This document shows, piece by piece, positions 44,474 through 54,223 of a stretch of DNA of 64,000 nt. The position numbers were made by a program, and so were the translations under genes. The notes under the pieces are model-generated. The model saw nothing but the letters and a program-made list of their open reading frames with translations, had not been told where the DNA came from and did no database searches. Source of the DNA: Mycobacterium sp. 852002-51057_SCH5723018 (GTDB taxonomy: Bacteria > Actinomycetota > Actinomycetes > Mycobacteriales > Mycobacteriaceae); the NCBI RefSeq assembly GCF_001667035.1, contig NZ_LZIR01000001.1, positions 1 through 64,000 of the forward strand, read 5' to 3'. The first letter of the stretch is position 1; each line of letters begins with the position of its first letter.

Positions 44474-46270
44474 TCAGTCCCGGTCGGTGCGTGATTCCTC
44501 AGGAGTCCAGGCCGGCGGCTGGCCGGGGTGGCCGGGGAACAGGAAGTCGATGAACGCCGCGGCCGTGGGCTGGGGTTCGTGGTTGGCAAGTCCGGGTCGC
44601 TCGTTGGCCTCGATGAAGGCGTAGTCGGTGCCGGTGACGTCGGGCACCAGCAGGTCGATGCCCGTCACCGGGATCCCGATCGCCTCGGCCGCGGCCACCG
44701 CGACCCGATACAGGTCGGGGTTCACCTGGGCGGTCACGTCGTGGATCGTGCCGCCCTGGTGCAGGTTGGCGGTGCGACGCACGCGGAGCCGGGTGCCCTG
44801 GGGCAGCACGTCGTCCAGCCCCCACCCGGCCTCGGCGACAGTGGCCTCGGTGAGGCCGTCGAGCGGAATCTTCGACTCGCCACCGGTGGCCGCCGAGCGC
44901 CGCCGGCTCTCGGCCGCGATCAAGTCCCGCACGGTGTGCTCGCCCGTGCCCAGGATTTCGGGCGGCATCCGCAGCGCGGCGGCAACGACGCGCCCGTCGA
45001 TCACCACCAGGCGCAGGTCGTGGCCCGTGACCCGCTCCTCGATCAGCACCTCCGGGTGAAGCTCGCGCGCCCTGGCCACGGCGGCCGACAGCTCGCCGGG
45101 CCCCTTTTCGGCGGTCACCCCCACCGTGATGCCCTTGCCCTGTTCCCCGCGGGTGGGCTTGACCACGGCCTCCCCGATCTCCTGCAGGAAGTCGTAATCG
45201 TCATCGTCGCCGGTGGCCAGCCGGGCGCGGGGAACCGTAATGCCCGCGTCCGAGACCAGGCGACGCGTCAGGCGCTTGTCGTCGCAGCGGCACATCGCGA
45301 TCGCCGAGGTGAACTCGGACAGCGATTCACGGGTGATGACGCTGCGGCCACCGTGGGTGAGCCGCATCTCGCCGGTCTCCGCGTCGAGGACCTCGACCCA
45401 GATGCCGCGGCGCAGCGCCTCGTCGGCGATGATCCGCGCGTAGGGATTGAGGTCGTCGACGGTCTCCGGGGGCGGGCTGAACAGCGGCTCGTTGATCGCG
45501 TTCTTCCGCTTGATCGCCAGCACCGGAACGCGGCGGAAACCGAGCTTCTCGTAGAGGCCGATCGCGGCGGCGTTGTCGTGTGCCACCGACAGATCCAGGT
45601 AGGCGCGGCCCTTGCGACGGAAATACTCGGCCAGGGCGCGGGTCAGGGTCTCACCGACCCCGGGTAGCGCCGCGGCGGGATCGACGGCGAGGGTCCACAG
45701 GCTCGATCCCTCCTCGGGATCTCTGAACAGCAGCTCGTGGTCTACGCCGGTAACCGTGCCCACCACGGCGCAATCGTCGTCCCGGACCGCGAGCAGGTAT
45801 TTCACCGCCTTGACGTGCTGATGGTTGTGCCAGATGGTCTCGACGGGCGCGGGCACCATCCCGCAGCGCACGAACACGCGGTTCATCGCGTCCGCGTCGG
45901 CAGGCGTCTTCAGCGTGCGGACCGTCACCCCGACCGGCGGCGACGGGGCGCGGCTCTCGTTGTCCGCGCCGGTGAAGCGCAGCCGATAGGTGTGGCTCGG
46001 GTCGATGAACAGCTCGTTCGGCGCCCCGGCGACCACCACGTGGGACTCGCGGGCATAGATGCAGATGTCGCGCCGCCCCGGGGCTTCCCGTCGCAGCGCC
46101 TCGGCCAGCGTGCCGGCGTTGGCGAAGGTCTGGCCGAAAATTAATCGGCCCCAACCTAATTCGAGCTCGACGTCCTTGGCCATCGCGTCCACCAGCTCGG
46201 GCGGCGACGCGTCGTGCAGGGCCAGCGTGATGGCCTCGGTGTGTTCCTCTGGGTGGTCGGTGCCGCTCAT
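44474..46270 (-). CDS. ngg: N-acetylglutaminylglutamine synthetase (GNAT/ATP-grasp)
   Basis: A 598-residue two-domain enzyme. A GNAT acetyltransferase-like domain (about residues 95-260, with SVAHDNAAAIGLYEKLGFRR) is fused to an ATP-grasp ligase (about 280-590, with VVKPTRGEQGKGITVGV and GIDLLVPDVTG). This layout is characteristic of Ngg, which acetylates and ligates two glutamines to make N-acetylglutaminylglutamine. ATG 46270 overlaps the stop of the amidotransferase gene (ATGA), so the pair is coupled. With that gene it should make the amide osmolyte NAGGN used for osmotic protection. The M42 peptidase often found with the pair is not present here. Confidence 0.88.
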   Translation of the reverse strand: MSGTDHPEEHTEAITLALHDASPPELVDAMAKDVELELGWGRLIFGQTFANAGTLAEALRREAPGRRDICIYARESHVVVAGAPNELFIDPSHTYRLRFTGADNESRAPSPPVGVTVRTLKTPADADAMNRVFVRCGMVPAPVETIWHNHQHVKAVKYLLAVRDDDCAVVGTVTGVDHELLFRDPEEGSSLWTLAVDPAAALPGVGETLTRALAEYFRRKGRAYLDLSVAHDNAAAIGLYEKLGFRRVPVLAIKRKNAINEPLFSPPPETVDDLNPYARIIADEALRRGIWVEVLDAETGEMRLTHGGRSVITRESLSEFTSAIAMCRCDDKRLTRRLVSDAGITVPRARLATGDDDDYDFLQEIGEAVVKPTRGEQGKGITVGVTAEKGPGELSAAVARARELHPEVLIEERVTGHDLRLVVIDGRVVAAALRMPPEILGTGEHTVRDLIAAESRRRSAATGGESKIPLDGLTEATVAEAGWGLDDVLPQGTRLRVRRTANLHQGGTIHDVTAQVNPDLYRVAVAAAEAIGIPVTGIDLLVPDVTGTDYAFIEANERPGLANHEPQPTAAAFIDFLFPGHPGQPPAWTPEESRTDRD

Positions 46271-48072
46271 GCGGCCGGCCCCGTCACGCCGTGACGCTGC
46301 AACCAGAGCTCGAGCAACGCGATCTGCCAGAGCTCATTGCCGCGAAGCGGAGTCAGCTTGCCGTTGGGGTCTGCCAGCAGGGCGTCGACCGCGTCTGCGC
46401 GAAACAGGCCGCGCTCCTTGGCGACCGGCGCGTACAAGGCGTCGCGCACCATGTCGAGGTACGGGCCTTCGAGGTGGGTCAGCGCCGGAACGGGGAAATA
46501 GCCCTTGGGCCGGTCGATGACCTCCGACGGAATCACCCGTCGCGCAGCCTGTTTGAGCACGCCTTTGCCTTCGTGGGCGATCTTCAGCTCCGGGGGGCAG
46601 GTCGCCGCCAGCTCGACCAACTCGTGGTCGAGGAACGGGACCCGGCCCTCCAGTCCCCAGGCCATGGTCATATTGTCGACGCGCTTCACCGGGTCGTCGA
46701 CCAGCATCACCGTGGTGTCCAGGCGCAGCGCACGGTCGACGCCGGTTTCGGCGCCCGCCCGCGCGAAGTGCTCGGTGATGAACCGCTCGCTGGGGTCGCC
46801 TTCGGCGAAGTAAGCCCGTCCCAACAGATCCCGGACGCCCGCCGCGTCGCGGTCAAAGAACGCGCCCCGATATTCGTCCACCGAACCCGCCACGGTCGCG
46901 GCGGCCGGCGAACCCATCGGCGGATACCAGTGGTAACCCGCGAAGACCTCGTCGGCGCCCTGACCCGATTGCACGACCTTGACGTGCCGCGCCACTTCCT
47001 GGCTGAGCAGGTAGAAGGCGACGCAGTCGTGGCTGACCATCGGCTCGCTCATCGCGCCGATCGCCCCGTCGAGAGCCGGCAGCATCCGGTCGGTGCCGAT
47101 GCGGATCTGATGGTGGTCGGTGCCGAAACGCTCGGCGATGATGTCCGACCACCGGAACTCGTCGCCTTCGACGCCACCCGCCGACTCGAAGCCGATGGAA
47201 AAGGTCGACAACCCGTGCTGACCGGCCTCGGCCAGCAGGCCGACGATCAGGCTGGAGTCGACGCCGCCGGACAGCAGGCACCCGACCGGAACGTCGGCGA
47301 CCAGCCGGCGCTCGACCGCAACCCGCAACGACGTGAGCACGGCGTCCTCCCAGTCGCGTTCGGACCAGTCGCAACGGTCGTCGCGCCGGGTGAAGTCCGG
47401 CGTCCAGTAGGTCGTGGTGGTGCGCCGGCCGTCCGGCTCGATGGCGACGAGCGACCCAGGGGAGATCTTGCGCACGCCGCGCAGGATGGTCAGCGGGGCG
47501 GGCACCACGGAGTGGAAGGTCATGTAGTGGTGCAGCGCGTCGGGGTCGATGCGGGTGTCCACGCCACCGCCGGCCAGCAGTGCCGGAAGCGTCGACGCGA
47601 ACCGGATCCGGTGGCCGTCCTCGGTCAGGTACATGGGCTTGATGCCGAGCCGATCGCGGCCCAGCAAGACGCGACCGCTGTCGCGTTCGACGATGGCGAA
47701 CGCGAACATGCCATGCAGGTGACTGACGAAGTCGTCACCCCAGCGGTGATACGCCTTGAGCAGGACCTCGGTGTCGCTGTGCGAAAAGAACCGGTAGCCA
47801 TGCCCGGCGAGCTCGCGGCGCAGCTCCTTGTAGTTGTAGATGCAGCCGTTCCAGGCGATGGCCAGGCCCAGCTCGGCGTCGACCATCGGCTGGGCGCCCG
47901 CTTCGGTCAGGTCAATGATCTTGAGGCGACGATGCCCAAGGGCAACCCGGCCCTGTGACCAGGCGCCCGCCGCATCCGGCCCCCGTGGCGCCAACACGGC
48001 GGCCATCGCTGACACCGCCGCGAGATCGGGCACCCGGTCGTCGAGTCGCACCTCCCCGGTGACTCCGCACAC
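46267..48072 (-). CDS. asnO: NAGGN amidotransferase (asparagine synthetase-like)
   Basis: A 601-residue class II glutamine amidotransferase joined to an asparagine-synthetase-like ATP domain. The GTG at 48072 is chosen because it puts the catalytic cysteine at position 2 (MCGVTGEV); the open frame to 48255 adds non-homologous residues. Further motifs are RGPDAAGAW and SGGVDSSLIVGLLAEAG, the ATP pyrophosphatase loop. In the NAGGN pathway it amidates the dipeptide made by the neighbouring Ngg. Ordinary asparagine synthetase is the main alternative, but the coupled Ngg gene argues for NAGGN. Confidence 0.9.
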   Translation of the reverse strand: MCGVTGEVRLDDRVPDLAAVSAMAAVLAPRGPDAAGAWSQGRVALGHRRLKIIDLTEAGAQPMVDAELGLAIAWNGCIYNYKELRRELAGHGYRFFSHSDTEVLLKAYHRWGDDFVSHLHGMFAFAIVERDSGRVLLGRDRLGIKPMYLTEDGHRIRFASTLPALLAGGGVDTRIDPDALHHYMTFHSVVPAPLTILRGVRKISPGSLVAIEPDGRRTTTTYWTPDFTRRDDRCDWSERDWEDAVLTSLRVAVERRLVADVPVGCLLSGGVDSSLIVGLLAEAGQHGLSTFSIGFESAGGVEGDEFRWSDIIAERFGTDHHQIRIGTDRMLPALDGAIGAMSEPMVSHDCVAFYLLSQEVARHVKVVQSGQGADEVFAGYHWYPPMGSPAAATVAGSVDEYRGAFFDRDAAGVRDLLGRAYFAEGDPSERFITEHFARAGAETGVDRALRLDTTVMLVDDPVKRVDNMTMAWGLEGRVPFLDHELVELAATCPPELKIAHEGKGVLKQAARRVIPSEVIDRPKGYFPVPALTHLEGPYLDMVRDALYAPVAKERGLFRADAVDALLADPNGKLTPLRGNELWQIALLELWLQRHGVTGPAA

Positions 48073-48281
48073 CCCCTTGACCCTACCGGGTCCGCTGCGC
48101 CGCCAGCCCAGCGATCTAGGGATCGGCGTTTGCCGGGCGGTGTCCGCCGGCATCTCGCGCGCGACGCGCGGCGCCGGGTGAGCACCGGGTATCGGCTTAG
48201 CGAGCAGTACGTCTGGAATTCGGCTAACGTTCAGCCGGGTCGGTGTTGACTCCAAGCAGGAACCCCTTCCAGGGGAAGGCT

Positions 48282-48656
48282 ATGACCCGCATGCGGATAG
48301 GTCGTGGGAAGCAGTCGCTGGCGTGCGCGGCCCTGCTGTCCGCCGCAGCGCTGCTCTCCGCGGCGCCGGCACCAGCGGATCAAACCGACGACGCATTCGT
48401 CGCCGCCCTCGACAAGAACGGGATCCCCGTGCCCGATCCCGGCACCGCGATCTCGAAGGGCCGCGAGGTGTGCGCCGGGCTGGACAAGGGCCAGGACTCA
48501 TCGTTTGTCGTGATGAGACTGAAGAAGGAGACGAATCTCACGGCTAAACAAGCCGGCTTCTTCGTCGGCGTTTCGGTGGTGTCCTACTGCCCGCAATACA
48601 AAGGCACTCTCGATCCGTCGATGACCTGGCTGCTGCCATTCCCGCCGATGATGTGA
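48282..48656 (+). CDS. DUF732 secreted protein
   Basis: A 124-residue protein with a signal peptide (CAALLSAAALLSAAPAPADQ; cleavage likely after PADQ or near it) and a DUF732 domain: DDAFVAALDKNGIPVPDPG, with Cys residues in the GREVCAGLD and SYCPQYK parts that probably form a disulfide. DUF732 proteins are small exported mycobacterial proteins of unknown function. ATG 48282 is chosen; the frame to 48243 adds residues before the signal peptide. It is paralogous to the gene at 49097. Confidence 0.87.
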   Translation: MTRMRIGRGKQSLACAALLSAAALLSAAPAPADQTDDAFVAALDKNGIPVPDPGTAISKGREVCAGLDKGQDSSFVVMRLKKETNLTAKQAGFFVGVSVVSYCPQYKGTLDPSMTWLLPFPPMM

Positions 48657-48665
48657 CCATCCGCC

Positions 48666-48809
48666 TCAGGCCTGTGTGGCCGCTCGCGAACGGCGGACGA
48701 GCAGACTCGCCTTGACGATCAAGAACGCCACTGCGACGCCAATTCCTAAACCGCGCAAGGGATTACGGGTTAGCGACAACAATGCACGACCTGGGAGCAA
48801 ACCACCCAT
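48666..48809 (-). CDS. small membrane protein, unlisted short ORF
   Basis: A 47-residue ORF opposite to the DUF732 genes. It begins MGGLLPGRALLSLTRNPLRG, has one clear hydrophobic helix (LGIGVAVAFLIVKASLLV) and a basic end (RRSRAATQA). The shape is that of a single-pass membrane microprotein. Nothing else explains this 440-bp gap. The start and strand are supported by the open frame and the helix only; homology is not established. It is convergent with the DUF732 gene upstream, with its stop 10 bp away. Confidence 0.45.
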   Translation of the reverse strand: MGGLLPGRALLSLTRNPLRGLGIGVAVAFLIVKASLLVRRSRAATQA

Positions 48810-49096
48810 GCCACGCGCATCGCGCGAAGCCTAACAGCGCACCGATAGCCACCCCGCTGGGCACTTTCACGACGGGCCGCACGCACACCACCGGTCGACG
48901 AGGCGCCGCACGCGGTGCAGCGCTCGTACCGTTGGTTTCCCCGCTGCCGGCCCGAACGCCGGGACGCTTGGGCCGCAGAGATCGGGCGGGGCTAAAAGTC
49001 GCGGTGATGGAAACAACGCCTTCCGTGTCGCTTCCCTCCGACGAACGGCGCAGTTACTTTTGAATCGAAGCAGAATTCAGCGCGCTAAGAGGAACC

Positions 49097-49432
49097 ATGA
49101 CCCACACGAACGTCGGTCCTGGGACGTGGGCGGCATTCGTCGCGGTCCTGCTCTGCACCGCGGCGCCGCTGTGTGCGGCGCCGGCAGCAGCGGACTCAAC
49201 CGATGACGCTTTCGTCGCCGCCCTTGTCAGCCAGGGGATCCCGGTTCCCGATGGCAACGCCGCGGTTCAGGAGGGCCGCAAAATGTGCGCCCTACTCGAC
49301 CAAGGCACCACGCGCCCCCTGCTGCTGATGCAGCTGATGAGGGACACCAATCTGTCGGCAAGACAAGCCGGCTTCTTCCTAGGGATTTCGACGTCCGCCT
49401 ACTGCCCGCAATACAAGACGATCACCGGGTAG
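49097..49432 (+). CDS. DUF732 secreted protein
   Basis: A 111-residue protein with an N-terminal signal peptide (AAFVAVLLCTAAPLCAAPA) and the DUF732 domain: STDDAFVAALVSQGIPVP, GRKMCALLDQG and SAYCPQYK, with the cysteine pair of the family. It is a paralogue of the gene at 48282, which suggests a local duplication. ATG 49097 is preceded by AAGAGGA, a ribosome site. It probably acts outside the cytoplasm; its function is not known. Confidence 0.87.
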   Translation: MTHTNVGPGTWAAFVAVLLCTAAPLCAAPAAADSTDDAFVAALVSQGIPVPDGNAAVQEGRKMCALLDQGTTRPLLLMQLMRDTNLSARQAGFFLGISTSAYCPQYKTITG

Positions 49433-49461
49433 ACATCGCGGGCTGATTCTCAGGTCCCTCT

Positions 49462-49560
49462 GATTCCGCTGTCTACTTCCTTTACCCGCTTGTGCGGGTA
49501 GCGACGTGCGGCCCCCATGAACTCGCGATAGTTATGCACCGAGCACGACGAAATCGATCA
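49462..49560 (-). pseudogene. decayed fragment of the 57657-58685 oxidoreductase gene
   Basis: Bases 49462-49511 match 57668-57717 and bases 49512-49560 match from about 57995 onward. The region in between (about 277 bp) is missing. The matches are near-identical for about 50 and 35 bases, then decay. Both are in the same orientation. No open frame survives, so it is a relic of a partial duplication or an old boundary, not a gene. Confidence 0.8.
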
Positions 49561-50200
49561 ATTTCATGGCAGCGCAAACACATTGGGCGAGCGCACACCG
49601 AAATCGCTTGTGCCGCTTCGTCGCAGCGAGGTCGACTACATGAACACCTCACGTTCTTGAGTTGCGGACTGCGAAACTTGGTGCCACCGGCCAGGAAAAC
49701 GGCCGCCGTTGGCGCTGGCTGAAAATGGATGCTTCCACACCCCCACGTCGCTTAACGATTCCGCGAACGCCGGGCCACGCGGTATCGTTGCTAACGGTTG
49801 ACTCCCCAGCCTTACCGGAAACGTCCGGTGGCGATCTACTAGAGGTCCCCGCCGTAGAGCGTGTCTGAATCGCCCGCCTATACCGACCGTCACAGGGTTT
49901 GTGGTCTCGGATTGACACTGACGGACTTGCGTGCAGAGCTCTTCGGGGGGTCCGCAATATGGGCGCGCCCGATGGCGCGTCCTTGTATGCCCTCAGGGGG
50001 CCTGAAGTGTTCGACACCTCGCTTGGGGCGGAGTGACGGACCAGCTTAGGCGTGGCTTGAAAGAGCCAGGCTCTCCCGCTGTGGTCATCGCCAGCTTCAT
50101 TCCCGGGCGGGCGACGGTCGCACCGCAGTGGCACCAGCGGTGCCGTCCCGCCGCAATTTGGGTCCGAGCTTCGCGGCTCAACACCGGCGGAGCCGAAGGA
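49561..50200. other. gene-free stretch with no clear feature
   Basis: This 640-bp stretch lies between the pseudogene fragment and the Pks16-like ligase gene. Open frames cross it on both strands, but none gives a plausible protein, and the long minus-strand one shadows the ligase gene. I see no clear terminator or palindrome. The promoter and leader of the ligase gene are presumably here. The stretch may also be part of the decayed region. Confidence 0.45.
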
Positions 50201-51841
50201 ATGGTCTTGAGCAAATTCACCGAAACGATGTACGGCACCGCCCAATCCAGTTCGAAGGGTTTGATCACCGGGGAGCCGAACTGCCCGATCCGGCATACCT
50301 GGGGCGAAGTGCACGAGCGGGCCCGGCGGATCGCGGGTGGCTTGGCCACCGCTGGCGTCGGCCCCGGTGACGCCGTCCCCGTGCTGGCCGGTGCCCCGGC
50401 TGAGATCGCCCCGGCCGGGCAGGGCGTCTGGATGCGCGGCGCCAGCCTCACCATGCTCCACCAACCCACGCCGCGGACCGACCTCGAGCGCTGGGCGCGG
50501 GAGACCACCGCGGTCATCAAGATGATCGGCGCCAAAGCGGTTGTGGTCTCCGACCCTTTCATCGCCGCGGCCCCGTTGCTGTCCCAGCTCGGTGTCCGGG
50601 TACTGATCATCGACCGGCTACTCGACAGCCGCCCGATCGATCCGGTCGAGACCGCCGACGACGACGTTGCGCTGCTGCAATTGACCTCGGGATCCACCGG
50701 CTCGCCCAAGGCCGTACGGATCACACACCGCAACGTGGTGTCCAACGCCGAGGCGATGTTCGCCGGAGCCAGCGTCGACATCGACACCGACGTGATCGTC
50801 AGCTGGTTGCCGCTGTTCCACGATATGGGCATGACCGGCTTCTTGACAGTGCCAATGTTTTTCGGCGCGGAGCTGGTCAAAGTCACGCCGATGGACTTCC
50901 TGCGCGACACCCTGCTATGGGCCAAGCTGATCGACAAGTACAAGGGCACCATGACGGCGGCGCCGAACTTCGCCTACAAGTTGTTCGCCAGACGCCTTCG
51001 CAAACTGGCCCAGCCGGGCCAGTTCGACCTGTCCACGCTGCGTTGGGCGCTGTCAGGCGCCGAACAGGTTGAACCAGCCGACGTCGAAGAGCTCTGCGAA
51101 GCCGGCAAGCCGTTCGGGTTGCGTCCGGAGGCCATCCTGCCGGCTTACGGCATGGCCGAGACCACCGTGGCGGTGTCGTTCTCCGAGTGCGGCGGGGGCC
51201 TGGTGGTCGACGAGGTCGACGCCGACCTGCTCGCCGTATTGCACCGAGCGGTCCCTGCGACCAAGGGCAAAACTCGGCGGCTGGCCACGCTTGGCCCTCT
51301 GCTGAACGGCCTCGAGGCACGCATCATCGACGAAGATGGCAGCATCCTGCCCGCCCGGGGCGTCGGGGTCATCCAGGTGCGCGGCGAGCCGGTGACACTG
51401 GGTTATGAAACGATGGCCGGTTTCGTCGCTGCTCAAGACGACCAGGGTTGGTATGACACCGGCGACCTCGGCTACCTCACCGAGGCCGGCCACGTCGTGG
51501 TCTGCGGTCGTGTCAAGGACGTGATCATCATGGCCGGCCGCAACATCTACCCCACCGACATCGAACGCGCCGCCGCGCGCGTTTCCGGAGTCCGGCCAGG
51601 CTCTGCCGTCGCCGTCCGGCTGGACGCCGGGCACCCACGCGAGACGTTCGCCGTCGCCGTGGAGTCCAACAACTGGCAGACTGCGGCCGAGGTGCGCCGC
51701 ATCGAGCATCAAGTGGCCCACGAGGTCGTCGCCGAGGTCGATGTCCGCCCGCGCAACGTGGTTGTGCTCGAGCCGGGAATGATCCCCAAGACGCCGTCTG
51801 GGAAGTTGCGGCGCGCCCACACGCTGGCGCTCGTCGGCTGA
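50201..51841 (+). CDS. Pks16-like fatty-acyl-AMP ligase
   Basis: A 546-residue adenylating enzyme close to mycobacterial Pks16/FadD-type proteins. It shows the A3 motif [20 protein letters not shown], the [17 protein letters not shown] part, [13 protein letters not shown] and the A8/A10 regions ending [11 protein letters not shown]. The FAAL insertion-type features and the DMGM segment suggest acyl-AMP formation for polyketide loading rather than CoA ligation. ATG 50201 gives [14 protein letters not shown]; the frame back to 50033 has no conserved residues. No polyketide synthase gene is next to it. The end is 29 bp before the GAF-ANTAR gene. Confidence 0.87.
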   Translation: MVLSKFTETMYGTAQSSSKGLITGEPNCPIRHTWGEVHERARRIAGGLATAGVGPGDAVPVLAGAPAEIAPAGQGVWMRGASLTMLHQPTPRTDLERWARETTAVIKMIGAKAVVVSDPFIAAAPLLSQLGVRVLIIDRLLDSRPIDPVETADDDVALLQLTSGSTGSPKAVRITHRNVVSNAEAMFAGASVDIDTDVIVSWLPLFHDMGMTGFLTVPMFFGAELVKVTPMDFLRDTLLWAKLIDKYKGTMTAAPNFAYKLFARRLRKLAQPGQFDLSTLRWALSGAEQVEPADVEELCEAGKPFGLRPEAILPAYGMAETTVAVSFSECGGGLVVDEVDADLLAVLHRAVPATKGKTRRLATLGPLLNGLEARIIDEDGSILPARGVGVIQVRGEPVTLGYETMAGFVAAQDDQGWYDTGDLGYLTEAGHVVVCGRVKDVIIMAGRNIYPTDIERAAARVSGVRPGSAVAVRLDAGHPRETFAVAVESNNWQTAAEVRRIEHQVAHEVVAEVDVRPRNVVVLEPGMIPKTPSGKLRRAHTLALVG

Positions 51842-51870
51842 CATTCGCAAGACGCGACGGGGGAGTAAAT

Positions 51871-52710
51871 TTGTCGGTCACCGACGGTGTACGGGGAGGA
51901 GGCATGTTGGCCGACTTCGACGCCCAGCCCGGTCGCACGGTGTCGCCCGTGCCCTACCTCTCCCCCACCGAACGGGAAGCCGATGAGGCCGAACTGTACG
52001 CGGGGCTCCGTGGAGTTGCCGGAATCGTGGCCGGTGCCCAAGGGGTGATCGATCTCCTCCGGGACGTGGCGGAGTTCGCGGCCCACGCGATTCCGGGCGC
52101 CGACGGCGTGGGCGTCGCGTTGATCGATCCGCAGCACGGCATCTCCAGCGTCCGGACCTGGGCCGCGACAGCGGTACTGGTTCACGAGATCGACACGGTC
52201 CAGTACGACGAACTCAAAGAGGGGCCATGCATCAGCTGTATGCAGTCGCGACGACCCACACTGAGCGGATCGCTGGGCAGCGACAACCGTTGGCCGCACT
52301 TCGGTGGCCGGGTAGCCCGGATGCGCATGCACTCGGCGCTAGCGCTCCCGTTGATCGTCGGCGACGAGGTGATCGGCTCGATCAATGCCTACGCCAAAAG
52401 CCGTGATGCGTTCGCCGAGCACGCCGTGCTGTTGGGGTCCCAATTCGCCAAGTCCGCAGCAGTGTCGATCTACAACGCGCAATTGCTGGCCAACGCGCAC
52501 GAACGGACCCTGCGGCTGCAGCGCGCGTTGAATAGCCGATCGGTGATCGATCAGGCGATCGGCATCGTCCGGAGCCGCTCGGGTGGCAGCGCGGACGACG
52601 CCTTCGAACGGCTCACCCACATCAGCCAAAGCGAGAACATCAAGCTTTACGCCGTCGCCGAGCGGCTGGTCGAGGAGGCCGTGCGGCGCGCCCGCGCAAG
52701 GCGTCGCTGA
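51871..52710 (+). CDS. GAF-ANTAR RNA-binding regulator
   Basis: A 279-residue regulator: an N-terminal GAF sensor domain (about 55-190) with LKEGPCISCMQSRRP, and a C-terminal ANTAR domain (about 215-275) with QRALNSRSVIDQAIGIVRSR. ANTAR domains bind RNA and prevent transcription termination. The TTG at 51871 is the frame start; an ATG at 51904 is an alternative. It is preceded by GGGGGAG. It is convergent with the next GAF-ANTAR gene by only 4 bp. GAF ligand is unknown. It is the first of three such regulators in a row. Confidence 0.87.
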   Translation: MSVTDGVRGGGMLADFDAQPGRTVSPVPYLSPTEREADEAELYAGLRGVAGIVAGAQGVIDLLRDVAEFAAHAIPGADGVGVALIDPQHGISSVRTWAATAVLVHEIDTVQYDELKEGPCISCMQSRRPTLSGSLGSDNRWPHFGGRVARMRMHSALALPLIVGDEVIGSINAYAKSRDAFAEHAVLLGSQFAKSAAVSIYNAQLLANAHERTLRLQRALNSRSVIDQAIGIVRSRSGGSADDAFERLTHISQSENIKLYAVAERLVEEAVRRARARRR

Positions 52711-52714
52711 CCCG

Positions 52715-53473
52715 TTATTGCGGTGGCGCCGCCATGAGCTCGGCAAGGTCGGCCACCAGTGCCGGACGGGAATGCCGATCGGTCATCAATCTGCGGGCCA
52801 CGTCCGTCAGGTGTTCGCCGCGGGCCCGCGCGTAGGTCCGCAACAGATGGAACGCCGCTTCCACGGAAACGTCCAGCTTCTCGCGTAGGAAGCCCTTGGC
52901 CTGCTCGACGATGACGCGGCTGGTCAGCGCCGAGCGTAGCTGCGGCATGACGGTGGCGGGTGTCGGTGGCCGTTCCTGCAGGATCGCGACGCATGCGATG
53001 TGCGTCAGGGTCTGGCCAACGAGCAGATCCGCATCCGTGAGCTGGCCGGGGTGCGTGCCGAACAAACCGAGCGCACCCAAAACGATGCCGGCGGCGCGCA
53101 TTGGGACGGCGTGCACGGAGGCAACGCCTGCCCGGACCGCAGCGGGAACGAACCGCGGCCACCGCTCGGCTGCGTCTTGCACGTCGGCGACCGAGACCGG
53201 TTGCCCCGTGGCATAGCAATCCACGCAGGGGCCCTCGTCGGCTTGCAGCTGGAAGAGTTCGAGTTCGCGGGCCTGCTCGGAGGTGGCGGCCAGCAGGCGG
53301 AGTTGTTGCAGCGGGTCGGCGAGCAGAAATCCAGCGGCCTCGACGTCGAGCAGCTCGGCACAGCGCTCCGTCAGCCCCGTCAGCAGGTCGACCACATCGA
53401 AGTCGTCGAGCAGGCTATCGACGAGCGAGACGACGGCGTCCAGCACACGGCTTTCACGAGGGGTGTCGGTCAC
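52715..53473 (-). CDS. GAF-ANTAR regulator
   Basis: A 252-residue protein with an N-terminal GAF domain (about 15-165), including LQADEGPCVDCYATGQPVS, and a C-terminal ANTAR domain with LTSRVIVEQAKGFLREKLDV and HLLRTYARARGEHLTDVARR. The two Cys in the GAF loop (CVDC) echo those in the first protein. ATG 53473 is the start with GGAGGG upstream. Its C-terminus meets the convergent GAF-ANTAR gene. RNA binding is inferred from the domain. Confidence 0.9.
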   Translation of the reverse strand: MTDTPRESRVLDAVVSLVDSLLDDFDVVDLLTGLTERCAELLDVEAAGFLLADPLQQLRLLAATSEQARELELFQLQADEGPCVDCYATGQPVSVADVQDAAERWPRFVPAAVRAGVASVHAVPMRAAGIVLGALGLFGTHPGQLTDADLLVGQTLTHIACVAILQERPPTPATVMPQLRSALTSRVIVEQAKGFLREKLDVSVEAAFHLLRTYARARGEHLTDVARRLMTDRHSRPALVADLAELMAAPPQ

Positions 53474-53515
53474 ATCGCCCTCCTCCCTGGACTTTTCCCA
53501 TTTTCCGTACGAGCA

Positions 53516-54223
53516 TCAGTCGGCCTCCAGCATCAGTCGGCGGTCGAGGATGTCGCGGGCCACGTCTGTGGCGCTGCGCCCGGTGGCGTACGCGTGGGCG
53601 CGCAACCTGACCAGGGCCTCCGCGGGCTCAACCCCTAGCTGGGCGACGAGCATGCCGGTCGCCTGGCTGACCTCCGTGCGGCTCAGCGCGTTGAGTTCCG
53701 CCCAGGCGTTGCTGTTGGGGTCGGCCACGGCGGCCTGCAGGTCAGCCTCAAGGAGGTCCAACACGGGAATGCCCGCGAGCTCCGCGGCGGCGAGCGCACC
53801 GGTCAGTTCTTCGCCCGGTAGGGGGCCCGGCTGCGTACGGAAGAGGTCGAGGGCGCCGACAAATTCGCCGGCTACAACGACGGGTATTGCGTAGACGCCT
53901 CTGATCTGGTGAGCCAGCATCGTCGGCCGGTAGGCGGGCCAGCGACCTTCCTCAGGATCGGCGAGGTCGACGACCGAGACGGGAATCCGCCGGCTAACGG
54001 CATCCAGGCATGGTCCCTCGCCCAGGATGAATTGGAGTTCGTCGTACATGCGTGCAGGCGCGCCGCTGGATCCCAATGTTCCGCTGTTCGCACCCTCGAA
54101 AATGAGCGAAATCGCCGCCGCCTCAACGTGGAAGAAAACCACGCACGCTTCGCAGATCCGGTCGGCAGCCTCCACACCTCGCCGTCCATCGACGGCGGCG
54201 AGGAGCTGCTCGTGGATCGCCAC
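53516..54223 (-). CDS. GAF-ANTAR regulator
   Basis: A GAF-ANTAR protein of about 235 residues. The GAF part has FILGEGPCLDAVSRRIPVS, and the ANTAR part has EVSQATGMLVAQLGVEPAEAL and LRAHAYATGRSATDVARD. The start is uncertain: GTG 54223 gives MAIHEQLLAAVDG, while an open frame continues to 54370 with weak-looking residues. It is 42 bp upstream of the previous GAF-ANTAR gene on the same strand and is likely co-transcribed with it. The cysteine pair of the other two is reduced to one cysteine here. Confidence 0.83.
   Translation of the reverse strand: MAIHEQLLAAVDGRRGVEAADRICEACVVFFHVEAAAISLIFEGANSGTLGSSGAPARMYDELQFILGEGPCLDAVSRRIPVSVVDLADPEEGRWPAYRPTMLAHQIRGVYAIPVVVAGEFVGALDLFRTQPGPLPGEELTGALAAAELAGIPVLDLLEADLQAAVADPNSNAWAELNALSRTEVSQATGMLVAQLGVEPAEALVRLRAHAYATGRSATDVARDILDRRLMLEAD

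Noticed and set aside
48079-48092. GACCC/GGGTC mini-hairpin upstream of asnO
   Set aside because: Five base pairs with a four-base loop is too weak and common in GC-rich DNA.
49649-50464. Minus-strand open frame of 271 residues
   Set aside because: It shadows the start of the Pks16-like gene and has no recognisable domain.
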